A stretch of 64,000 nt of DNA, from positions 1 through 64,000 of the forward strand of contig JAJZVA010000007.1 of NCBI GenBank assembly GCA_021845905.1, read 5' to 3'. Source of the DNA: Pseudomonadota bacterium. GTDB taxonomy: Bacteria; Pseudomonadota; Alphaproteobacteria; Micavibrionales; UBA2020. The position numbers and the translations under genes were made by a program. Position 1 is the stretch's first letter; the number at the start of each line of letters is the position of its first letter. Under the pieces are notes generated by a model. It had not been told where the DNA came from. It was given only the letters and a program-made list of their open reading frames with translations, and searched no databases. This document shows, piece by piece, positions 46,912 to 54,662 of this stretch.

Positions 46912-49900
46912 GCCGTTTTCCTTTCAAGATAATCCTGCAGCGGGCAGACGCCGAGCGGTCCCGCATTTTTAAGATAAACGATGGTGTCGACCGCCACGCG
47001 CGCGGCGGAGATCGTCGTATAATAAGGGATTTTGTTATGCAGGGCGGCGCGGCGCAGGTTGCGCCCGTCGACGACGGATTGCAGGCCTTCCGTGGTATTG
47101 AGCATCAGATCGATCGTTCCGTTGATCATCGCGTCGACGACGTGCGGCTGTCCTTCGTGCACTTTATTCACCTTGTGCGCGCGGATCCCGGCTTCGACGA
47201 GATGCCGCGCCGTGCCGCCGGTGGCGACGATTTTAAAACCCGCGTCGGCGAGCTTGGCGGCGAGCGGGATGATGCTGTTCTTGTCCGCATCGCGCACCGA
47301 AATAAAGACCGTGCCGGACAGCGGCAGCTTCGCGCCCGCGCCGAGACGCGACTTCGCGAAGGCGCGGCGGAAATCGCGGTCTATGCCCATGACTTCGCCC
47401 GTCGAGCGCATCTCCGGCCCCAGCGTCACCTCGACGCGCGGGAAACGCGCGAACGGGAACACCGGCGCCTTGACCGCGACATGGCGGAATACATGGTTAT
47501 GCAGCAAGCCGTCATCGAGAAGCGCGGGAATTTTTTCGCCGAGCATCAGCCGCGTCGCCGCCGCGACCAGCGGCATGCCGGTCGCCTTGGCGACGAACGG
47601 CACGGTGCGCGAGGCGCGCGGATTGGCCTCAATCACGTAAATCTCGTAATGATCGAGGTTGGCGGGGTCGCGGCTCGTTTTGATGGCGTATTGCACGTTC
47701 ATGTGGCCGACGACTTTCAAGGCCAGCGCGAGTTGCACGGTCTGGCGGCGCAGGTCCTGAATGACGTCATCGCGTAAGGAGTGCGGCGGCAAAACGCAGG
47801 TGCTGTCGCCGGAATGGATGCCCGCCTCCTCGATATGCTCGAGAATGCCGGCGATGAAAACGTCCTTGCCGTCGGAGAGCGCGTCGACATCCACCTCGAT
47901 GCAGTTTTGCAGGTATTTATCGACGAGAATGTCTCCCTCCCCGATAATCTCGGCGTTCTCGGAAATGTATGTTTGCAGCGCCGCCGCATCATGGACAATG
48001 CGCATGCCGCGCCCGCCGAGCACATAAGACGGCCGCACGATCACCGGAAAGCCGATTTTCTCCGCCAGGCTCGCGACATCTTCCGTGCTGCGCGCGATGC
48101 CGCCCGGCGGCTGGCGCAAGCCGAGATCCCGCAGAACTTTGGCGAATTGCTCGCGGCTTTCGGAAAGGTCGATCGCGTCCGGGCTGGTGCCGAGAATTTT
48201 CACGCCCGCTTTTTCAAGGGCACGACAAAGCTTCAGCGGCGTCTGCCCGCCGAGCTGGACGATCGCGCCGAGAAACCCGCCTTTTTCCTGCTCCGCGCGG
48301 ATGATATCGAGCGTTTTCTCGATCGTCACCGGCTCGAAATAAAGCCGGTCGGACGTGTCGTAATCGGTCGAAACCGTTTCCGGGTTGCAGTTGATCATGA
48401 TGCTTTCGATGCCGCGCTCTTTCAGCGCGAAGGCGGCGTGCACGCAGCAATAATCGAATTCGATGCCCTGCCCGATGCGATTTGGGCCGGAGCCGATGAT
48501 GACGGCCTTCTTTTTGTCCGACGGCGCGGACTCGCAGGCATTGCCCCATTCATAGGTCGAATACATATAAGCAGTATGCGAGGAAAATTCGGCGGCGCAG
48601 GTATCGACGCGCTTGAACACCGGATGCACGCCCGCGGCATGGCGCGCTTTTGCGATATCCGCTTCCGTCTTGCCCGTCAGCGTGGCGATGCGCGCGTCGG
48701 AAAAGCCGAGTTGCTTGGTTTCCATCCAGCCCTCGGCCGATTTTGGCGCGCCGTTTTGCTTCAAATCTTCCTCGTGTTCGACCAGTGCGGCGATGCGCTC
48801 CAGAAACCAGCGGTCGTATTTGCTGCAGGCCTGCACTTCATCGACCGTAAAACCATGACGGAAAGCCTGTGCGATGACGAGAATCCTGTCCGGACGCGGC
48901 TGCGAGAGCGCGGCGATGATATATTGCCTGTCAAACTCAGCGCCCTGCGGAACAAGGTTCATGTCCTTCAATCCCGTGAGGCCGGTTTCCAAAGATATAA
49001 GCGCCTTTTGCAAAGACTCCTCGAACGTGCGGCCGATGGCCATCACCTCGCCCACCGCTTTCATCGAGGTGGACAAAAGCGCCTCCGTGCCCTGGAACTT
49101 CTCGAAATTGAAGCGGGGGATTTTCGTCACCACGTAATCGATCGCCGGTTCGAACGAGGCGGGAGTGACTCCTGTAATGTCGTTGCTCAGTTCATCCAGC
49201 GTATAGCCGACGGCAAGCCTGGCCGCGACCTTGGCGATGGGAAAGCCCGTCGCCTTCGACGCCAGCGCGGAAGAGCGGCTGACGCGCGGGTTCATCTCGA
49301 TCACCACCTGCCGCCCCGTTTCGGGATGGACGGAGAACTGCACGTTGGAGCCGCCCGTTTCGACGCCGATGGCGCGCAGAATATCGATCGAGGCGCGGCG
49401 CATCTGCTGGTATTCCTTGTCGGTCAGGGTGAGCGCGGGCGCGACGGTGACGCTGTCGCCGGTATGGATGCCCATCGGGTCGATGTTTTCGATCGAACAG
49501 ACGATGATGCAGTTGTCGTTGCGGTCGCGCACGACTTCCATTTCGTATTCTTTCCAGCCGAGCATGCATTCTTCGATCAAAACCTGCGAGACAGGCGACG
49601 CATCCAGCCCCGCTTTGACCACGGCTTCATATTCCTCGCGGTTGTAGGCGATGCCGCCGCCCGTGCCGCCGAGCGTGAAGGACGGCCGGATGATCGCGGG
49701 TAAACCGACGTAATCGAGAATCTCCAGCGCTTCGGCAAAAGTCTTCACCGTCTTGCCGCGCGCGCACTCGAGGCCGATTTCCTCCATCTTCCGTTTGAAG
49801 AGGTCGCGGTCTTCCGCAAGCTCGATGGCGCGCTGTTTCACGCCGATGAGTTCGATGCCGAGCGTCTCCAGCGTGCCGTGATCGGCAAGCGCGAGCGCGA

Positions 49901-50192
49901 CGTTGAGCGCCGTCTGCCCGCCCATGGTCGGCAAGAGCGCGTCGGGGCGTTCTTTTTCAAGGATGCGGGCGACGACGTCCTCGGTGATCGGCTCGATGTA
50001 GGTCGCGTCAGCAAGCGCGGGATCGGTCATGATCGTCGCCGGATTGGAATTGATGAGGATGACGCGGTACCCTTCGTCCTTCAGCGCCTTGCACGCCTGC
50101 GTGCCGGAATAATCGAACTCGCAGGCCTGACCGATGACGATCGGCCCCGCGCCGATGACGGCGATGGATTTTATGTCGGTGCGTTTTGGCAT
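46908..50192 (-). CDS. carB: carbamoyl-phosphate synthase large subunit
   Basis: Forms carbamoyl phosphate from bicarbonate, ATP and ammonia delivered by CarA. The 1094-residue protein is full length, with two homologous ATP-grasp halves: [18 protein letters not shown] opens the first and [17 protein letters not shown] the second, with [12 protein letters not shown] and [11 protein letters not shown] in each. The C-terminal MGS-like domain (about the last 140 residues) normally binds UMP or ornithine for allosteric control. It starts three bases after the carA stop. Confidence 0.98.
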   Translation of the reverse strand: MPKRTDIKSIAVIGAGPIVIGQACEFDYSGTQACKALKDEGYRVILINSNPATIMTDPALADATYIEPITEDVVARILEKERPDALLPTMGGQTALNVALALADHGTLETLGIELIGVKQRAIELAEDRDLFKRKMEEIGLECARGKTVKTFAEALEILDYVGLPAIIRPSFTLGGTGGGIAYNREEYEAVVKAGLDASPVSQVLIEECMLGWKEYEMEVVRDRNDNCIIVCSIENIDPMGIHTGDSVTVAPALTLTDKEYQQMRRASIDILRAIGVETGGSNVQFSVHPETGRQVVIEMNPRVSRSSALASKATGFPIAKVAARLAVGYTLDELSNDITGVTPASFEPAIDYVVTKIPRFNFEKFQGTEALLSTSMKAVGEVMAIGRTFEESLQKALISLETGLTGLKDMNLVPQGAEFDRQYIIAALSQPRPDRILVIAQAFRHGFTVDEVQACSKYDRWFLERIAALVEHEEDLKQNGAPKSAEGWMETKQLGFSDARIATLTGKTEADIAKARHAAGVHPVFKRVDTCAAEFSSHTAYMYSTYEWGNACESAPSDKKKAVIIGSGPNRIGQGIEFDYCCVHAAFALKERGIESIMINCNPETVSTDYDTSDRLYFEPVTIEKTLDIIRAEQEKGGFLGAIVQLGGQTPLKLCRALEKAGVKILGTSPDAIDLSESREQFAKVLRDLGLRQPPGGIARSTEDVASLAEKIGFPVIVRPSYVLGGRGMRIVHDAAALQTYISENAEIIGEGDILVDKYLQNCIEVDVDALSDGKDVFIAGILEHIEEAGIHSGDSTCVLPPHSLRDDVIQDLRRQTVQLALALKVVGHMNVQYAIKTSRDPANLDHYEIYVIEANPRASRTVPFVAKATGMPLVAAATRLMLGEKIPALLDDGLLHNHVFRHVAVKAPVFPFARFPRVEVTLGPEMRSTGEVMGIDRDFRRAFAKSRLGAGAKLPLSGTVFISVRDADKNSIIPLAAKLADAGFKIVATGGTARHLVEAGIRAHKVNKVHEGQPHVVDAMINGTIDLMLNTTEGLQSVVDGRNLRRAALHNKIPYYTTISAARVAVDTIVYLKNAGPLGVCPLQDYLERKTA

Positions 50193-50195
50193 GAG

Positions 50196-51362
50196 TTAAG
50201 CCGCCTTCTGTTTTGCGTCGCGCATCAGCGCGGCGAAACGTTCGAAAAGATACATGCTGTCCTGCGGCCCGGGCGAGGCTTCGGGGTGATATTGCACCGA
50301 GAAGACCGGACGGTTTTTGAGGCGCAAGCCTTCATTCGTGCCGTCGAACAGGCTGACGTGCGTCGCTTCCGCCGCATCCGGCAGGCTGGCGGGGATAACG
50401 TGAAAGCCGTGGTTCTGGCTGGTGATCTCGATTTTTCCGGTAGAAAGATCTTTCACCGGATGGTTCGCGCCGCGATGCCCGAACGGCAGTTTTTCGGTTT
50501 TGCCGCCGAGCGCGATCGCCAGCAGTTGATGCCCGAGACAAATGCCGAATAACGGCAGGCCGGATTGCAACAGGTCTTTAATAACCGGCGCGGCGTAAGA
50601 CGCCGTCGCCGCCGGATCGCCCGGGCCGTTGGAAAGAAAAACGCCCTCGGGCTTGAGCGCGAGGATTTTGTCGGCAGAGAGGTCGCACGGCACCACGGTC
50701 AGCCTGAACCCCTGCGCCGCGAGACAGCGGAGAATGTTGCGCTTCACGCCGTAATCGACCACCACGACATGGCCTTGCGTTCGCGCGCCGACGCCATAGG
50801 CGTTCGCTTCCGCCGACCAGACCGACTGATCCCATGTATAGACGTCCTTCGTCGAAACCAGCTTCGCCATGTCGCATCCGGCCATGGAAGGGATTTCCGC
50901 GGCGCGCTGGCGCAGGGCGGAAACGCCGATGTCTTTTCCGTGGCAGATGACGGCGTTTTGCGCGCCGTGACTGCGGATGTGATGGGTGAGCGCGCGCGTG
51001 TCGATGCCGCAGATCCCGGTGAGATTTTTTTCTTTCAGCCAGTCGTTGAAGTGACCGCCCGCGCGATAGCTGGACGGCGCGGTGATGTCCGCTTTCACGA
51101 CCAACCCGCTGGCGAAAGGCCCTGCCGCTTCATCGTCATCGGCATTCGCGCCGACGTTGCCGATATGCGGAAAAGTGAACGTGACGATCTGCCCCGCGTA
51201 GGACGGATCGGTCATGATCTCCTGATAGCCGCTCATCGATGTATTGAAACAGATTTCGCCGCCCGCGACGCCTTCCGCGCCGATCCCGCGTCCCCAAAAA
51301 ACGCTTCCGTCGGCGAGAATCAGCGCCGCGGTCGCGTGGCTGGGACGGTTGGTGTCGTTCAT
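50196..51362 (-). CDS. carA: carbamoyl-phosphate synthase small subunit
   Basis: Glutaminase subunit that feeds ammonia to CarB. The ATG at 51362 gives 388 residues with the N-terminal CPSase domain (ALILADGSVFWGRGIGAEG, NTSMSGYQEIMTDPSY) and the glutaminase domain with Cys in FGICLGHQLLAIALGG and His-Glu in VQYHPEASPGPQDS. The ribosome site AAGGA abuts the ATG, which is unusual, so the true start could differ slightly. First gene of the leftward pyr operon and divergent from pyrB. Confidence 0.97.
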   Translation of the reverse strand: MNDTNRPSHATAALILADGSVFWGRGIGAEGVAGGEICFNTSMSGYQEIMTDPSYAGQIVTFTFPHIGNVGANADDDEAAGPFASGLVVKADITAPSSYRAGGHFNDWLKEKNLTGICGIDTRALTHHIRSHGAQNAVICHGKDIGVSALRQRAAEIPSMAGCDMAKLVSTKDVYTWDQSVWSAEANAYGVGARTQGHVVVVDYGVKRNILRCLAAQGFRLTVVPCDLSADKILALKPEGVFLSNGPGDPAATASYAAPVIKDLLQSGLPLFGICLGHQLLAIALGGKTEKLPFGHRGANHPVKDLSTGKIEITSQNHGFHVIPASLPDAAEATHVSLFDGTNEGLRLKNRPVFSVQYHPEASPGPQDSMYLFERFAALMRDAKQKAA

Positions 51363-51481
51363 TCCTTGAATCCCGGAACTTATAAGTGGACTTGAAATGG
51401 AATAGCACAATGACGGCAAAAAACAAAGCGACAAAAGCGGCGGCGCACGGTATTCTTTGCGAAACAACAAGATAGAACAGC

Positions 51482-52438
51482 ATGTCCACACTTGAACATA
51501 ACAACAAAACCGCGCCGGAATCGCTGTCTTTCCGCCATTTGCTGAGCGCTGAGGATATTTCGCGCGAGGATCTGGAGATGATTCTCGACCGCGCGGCGCA
51601 ATACCATATCGATGCCAAAAACGGCGCGCCGGTCGGCCAAACTTGCGCGGGACGCATTCTCGCCACGCTGTTTTTCGAAGCCAGCACGCGCACGCGTTTT
51701 TCGTTCGAAAGCGCGATGCTGCGCCTCGGCGGACAGGTCATCAGTCTGGAACAGGGATTGTCGTCCTCGGTCAAGAAAGGCGAATCGCTCGCCGACACGG
51801 GCCGCATCGTCAGCGCTTACGCCGATCTCATCGCCATGCGCCATCCGGAAGCGGGCAGCGTGGCGGAACTCGCCATGAACGCGCGCATCCCCGTCATCAA
51901 CGCGGGCGACGGCATCAACGAACACCCGACACAGGCGCTCGCCGATCTTTACACCATTCGCCACGACAAGGGCAGATTGAACGCGCTCACCGTCGGCATC
52001 GCGGGGGATTTGAAATACGGGCGCACCGTGCGCTCGCTCGTCCGGCTGCTCTCGCTTTATCCGGACATCCGTTTTGTCTTCATCTCGCACCCGTCGCTAC
52101 GGATGGACGCGCCGCCCGCCGATGCCATGATCACGGACAATATTGCGGACGTCATCGGCGATCTCGACGTGCTCTACGTCACCCGCGTGCAAAAGGAACG
52201 TTTCGCGGATGCGGCGGAATATGAAACGGTCAAAAACGCCTTCACCCTCACGCCCGAAAGCCTCGCCCGCACGAAAAAAGACATGATCCTGATGCACCCG
52301 CTGCCGCGCGTGAACGAGATCGACCCCGCCGTCGACGCTCTGCCGCAGGCGCGCTATTTCGAACAGGCGGCGCGCGCCGTCTTCGTCCGCATGGCGTTGC
52401 TCGCGCTGATGCAGGCGCCCGCACCGGTGACGGATTAA
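51482..52438 (+). CDS. pyrB: aspartate carbamoyltransferase catalytic subunit
   Basis: Condenses carbamoyl phosphate with aspartate, step 2. The 318-residue protein has the carbamoyl-phosphate loop FFEASTRTRFSFESAM, the HPTQALADLYTI motif and LMHPLPRVNEID. No pyrI regulatory subunit and no dihydroorotase-like pyrC2 pseudo-subunit is adjacent. It is divergent from carA across 119 bp, which must contain both promoters. Confidence 0.97.
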   Translation: MSTLEHNNKTAPESLSFRHLLSAEDISREDLEMILDRAAQYHIDAKNGAPVGQTCAGRILATLFFEASTRTRFSFESAMLRLGGQVISLEQGLSSSVKKGESLADTGRIVSAYADLIAMRHPEAGSVAELAMNARIPVINAGDGINEHPTQALADLYTIRHDKGRLNALTVGIAGDLKYGRTVRSLVRLLSLYPDIRFVFISHPSLRMDAPPADAMITDNIADVIGDLDVLYVTRVQKERFADAAEYETVKNAFTLTPESLARTKKDMILMHPLPRVNEIDPAVDALPQARYFEQAARAVFVRMALLALMQAPAPVTD

Positions 52439-52445
52439 AATTTAA

Positions 52446-52474
52446 TTGACATAATTATAAAATAGTGCTAGAGT
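52446..52474 (+). promoter_or_regulatory. probable sigma70 promoter
   Basis: TTGACA at 52446-52451 and TAGAGT at 52469-52474 with a 17-bp, very AT-rich spacer. It lies 38 bases before the start codon of the next gene. Confidence 0.6.
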
Positions 52475-52511
52475 ACCCTTAAAATAGCCATTTACAGGGG
52501 TGAGTATATTT

Positions 52512-53435
52512 ATGTCCGCATTAAACGATAAAATCGTCGAATCCATGACCGATGGCAAAACCTCCGCGGAAAAGCCTTCTTTCATCGTCATCGGCGGCGG
52601 CATGCAAACAGGGCAAGCCGTCCTGCAAAAAATGATGACCGACCGGAATTTTATCGATCAGGCCTCCACTGTCGTGATCGCGCCCGGAAAATTCATCACG
52701 ATGGAAGGCTTCGACGCGCACAAAAACGTCCAGCATCCGGAAAAATCGCCCGCGCTCGTCGGCGCGTATCAGGATATCGTGCGCCAGACGGTCGCCAAGG
52801 CCGTGGAAAACGGTTGCTCCGTCCTGCTCGTCGACCACGCCGAAGACAAAGACTTCATCCTCGGCCTGCAGAAAGAATGCGCCGAAGCCGGATACGAAAC
52901 TCTGCTGGTCGGCGTATCTTCCACGCCGCAATCCTATTTCGACTACGCCAACTACACCGAAGCGACGCAACACCGCGCGGCGGATCATCCGCGCGGATTT
53001 CAATTTCTTGCCGCATTCTCCGAAAATTTCAAAAGCTACATCGAGCGTTTCGACGCGGCCACGCTGTTCAAAAGCAGGTTCTCGATGAACAATGGAGAGC
53101 CGGACATTGCGATTGAAAAAGTGGCGGAATTCCGCCGGGCGCGCGTTTCCGGCGCCGTGAAAAAAATCTACGACCCCGTCGCGTATGGCGCATTTCTCGA
53201 CCGCGCGCATCTCGACCGCAACGCGACGACGCCGGAAGACGCCGTGCGCGGCCTCTCTCCGTCCGCGCAAGGCGGGGCGGAAACTTCAGACAAAAACCCC
53301 GGCGACAGTCTCCGCCCGTCGACGCTTGCGGAAGCCTTCAATTCGTTTTCCGGCAAAGGCTTCACGGCCGAAGCCTCCGCCCAATTCAAAAAAATCATGG
53401 CCAAAAGAAACGGCGCCGCGCCCAAAGCGCCTTAA
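52512..53435 (+). CDS. hypothetical protein, resembles a degenerate zeta-toxin/P-loop kinase fold
   Basis: A 307-residue protein. Residues 22-140 follow the layout of zeta-toxin kinases: a strand and loop FIVIGGGMQTGQAVLQK where a Walker A loop would stand, a second strand VVIAPGKFITMEGFDAH, an Ala-rich helix before CSVLLVDHA, and a Leu-rich helix before AGYETLLVGVSS. The GKS/T of the P-loop is replaced by GQA, so ATP binding is doubtful. This is my own structural reading, not a family match. The C-terminal third is Ser/Ala-rich. The ATG at 52512 is chosen over a GTG at 52500. Confidence 0.55.
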   Translation: MSALNDKIVESMTDGKTSAEKPSFIVIGGGMQTGQAVLQKMMTDRNFIDQASTVVIAPGKFITMEGFDAHKNVQHPEKSPALVGAYQDIVRQTVAKAVENGCSVLLVDHAEDKDFILGLQKECAEAGYETLLVGVSSTPQSYFDYANYTEATQHRAADHPRGFQFLAAFSENFKSYIERFDAATLFKSRFSMNNGEPDIAIEKVAEFRRARVSGAVKKIYDPVAYGAFLDRAHLDRNATTPEDAVRGLSPSAQGGAETSDKNPGDSLRPSTLAEAFNSFSGKGFTAEASAQFKKIMAKRNGAAPKAP

Positions 53436-53531
53436 AAGGCTCCGGCGTTTTGTTACCGCGCGAAAAATAATGCGTAACCCCGGCGTAACCCGAAGATTTT
53501 TTTAAATTCCCGAATATGCGTTGAGCGCTTG

Positions 53532-53550
53532 AAAAATGGTGCCAGACGCG
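53532..53550. repeat. attL candidate (imperfect copy of tRNA-Phe 3' end)
   Basis: AAATGGTGCCAGACGCG at 53534-53550 matches 63044-63061 (AAATGGTGCCCAGACGCG) with a single C missing. The match covers the CCA end and acceptor strand of tRNA-Phe. To the right the sequence departs into a hairpin GCGCT/AGCGC. The short, imperfect match keeps confidence moderate. Confidence 0.55.
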
Positions 53551-53611
53551 CTACCTAACCAGCGCAATAACACCATGATTTAAAATGAATATTTCTGTTA
53601 AGTTTTTTGCA

Positions 53612-53630
53612 GTACCCAGATCGGTACCCA
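53612..53630 (+). repeat. paired GTACCCA repeats, left end (putative integrase arm sites)
   Basis: GTACCCA occurs at 53612-53618 and 53624-53630, a 12-bp period. The same pair with the same spacing and orientation occurs beside the integrase gene at 62914-62932. Nothing else in the island explains both. Confidence 0.6.
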
Positions 53631-53697
53631 CCGTCCCGTTTGCTGCACTTTTCTGAACCAGAGGATAGCCCGAGAATAGCCCGAACGGGACAATTTT

Positions 53698-54042
53698 TCA
53701 AGCCGCCGCCATCGCCCCTTGCACGATTTCTTCCATGTTCAATTTTTCCTGTTTGAACAGGGCACGGAAGACAAGATTCAGATTGTGCAGGCTTGGATTG
53801 CCCTTGTTGCTAAACATTTGCATGAGGCTTTTGTCGGGGATACCCGTTTTCTCCGCCAGCTTCTGAAAGCCCAGCGTTGCATTGATATAGTCGCGGATAC
53901 CGGAGCGCCCAATAAATACATCCTCATCATCCCTGCCGAGCATGAGATGGATAAAGCCGTTCACAAGCATAAGCTGGCGAAATTCCTTATCTGCCTTGGC
54001 GCGCTCGATCACAGTTTCCCTGAAACTGCGAGTAATGGGCAT
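53698..54042 (-). CDS. HigA-like antitoxin, helix-turn-helix
   Basis: A 114-residue DNA-binding antitoxin of the addiction-module antidote group. The N-terminal MPITRSFRETVIERAKADKEF and the segment LRDYINAT-like IRDYINATLGFQKLAEKTG followed by PDKSLMQMFSNKGNPSLHNL form the HTH with the family's characteristic GNP. It follows the toxin gene by 84 bp on the same strand, the usual toxin-first order of this class. It would neutralise the toxin and repress the operon. Confidence 0.78.
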   Translation of the reverse strand: MPITRSFRETVIERAKADKEFRQLMLVNGFIHLMLGRDDEDVFIGRSGIRDYINATLGFQKLAEKTGIPDKSLMQMFSNKGNPSLHNLNLVFRALFKQEKLNMEEIVQGAMAAA

Positions 54043-54126
54043 GGCATTTATCCTTTCCTATTCTCTTTAATGGTAATATATATATTACCATTAATCAAGG
54101 GGCATTTAATAACGCATTGATTTTAT

Positions 54127-54441
54127 TTAATTATTTTCCTTATATTCTTGCCAAAGTTCCTTGGCCTTCGCAATATCACGATCTTGGCGGGTCTTTGAGC
54201 CTCCCGCCAGAAGGATAACAAGCTCGTCGCCGTCCTTGCCGAAATAAACGCGAAGCACAGGATTGTGAATACGATGCTCAAACACCCCACCGCCAACGCT
54301 TTTATAATCTCCGAGATTCCCCGCTTCCATGCGGCGTATGGCCTGCACCACTTTATCCGCATGTTGCGCAGACAGGGCGAGAAACCACTTTCTAAAATGG
54401 TTTTTTCCGTTCTCGCTTTCGTATTCGACAACTTCGGTCAT
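54127..54441 (-). CDS. RelE/HigB-superfamily toxin (Gp49-like)
   Basis: A 104-residue toxin of the phage-derived Gp49/HigB group, expected to be a ribosome-dependent mRNA endonuclease. Family pattern: FRKWFLALSAQHADKVVQAIRRMEAGN, then GGGVFEHRI and LRVYFGKDGDELVILLAGG, then SKTRQDRDIAKAKELWQEY. GAGGAT precedes the ATG by about ten bases. It begins only about 45 nt beyond the end of the tracrRNA on the same strand. The pair probably stabilises the island. Confidence 0.8.
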   Translation of the reverse strand: MTEVVEYESENGKNHFRKWFLALSAQHADKVVQAIRRMEAGNLGDYKSVGGGVFEHRIHNPVLRVYFGKDGDELVILLAGGSKTRQDRDIAKAKELWQEYKENN

Positions 54442-54487
54442 GCTGAAATTATCCTCAAATTACGAAGGCAAAATATGATGCGCATGA

Positions 54488-54587
54488 AAATAGGGGATGT
54501 TCCGAAGAACAGAGCCCCACGCGTTTACAAGAAAAACTTGTAACCTTATCATAGCAACATTCCCGACACGGCTATGCTATGTGCGTA
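54488..54587 (-). ncRNA. tracrRNA of the type II-C system
   Basis: On the - strand an anti-repeat runs from 54581 to 54548. Its first 20 nt are identical to the + strand of the CRISPR repeat, so they pair perfectly with a crRNA made from the array's - strand. A 6x6 internal loop follows, then GCTATGAT pairs with the first 8 nt of the repeat (one G-U). After AAGG come a 7-bp hairpin TTACAAG/CTTGTAA (54525-54543) and a second hairpin GGGG...CCCC with a GTTC-TTCG-GAAC tip (54493-54518), then a short T-rich end. A perfect TTGACA stands at 54622-54617 on the - strand with a weak -10 near 54599. Ends are estimates. Confidence 0.88.
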
Positions 54588-54662
54588 AGTCGCATGTTGC
54601 AATCACGGATTGTTTTTGTCAATCTATCATTCAAAAGTTTTTTACACGCAAGGATTTTTATT

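Noticed and set aside
47781-49703. 640-codon open frame antisense to carB, and similar long antisense frames at 23-1396, 12444-13442, 16965-18050, 26259-28097 and 61771-62868
   Set aside because: All are shadows of well-supported genes on the other strand with Arg/His/Val-rich translations typical of such shadows.
53534-53580. Possible truncated second tRNA at the left end
   Set aside because: Only the 3' end of tRNA-Phe and a short D-arm-like hairpin can be matched; no cloverleaf can be drawn, so I treat it as an att remnant.
54579-54662. 28-codon upstream extension of cas9
   Set aside because: It covers the tracrRNA anti-repeat and promoter, lacks a ribosome site, and precedes the canonical RuvC-I N-terminus.
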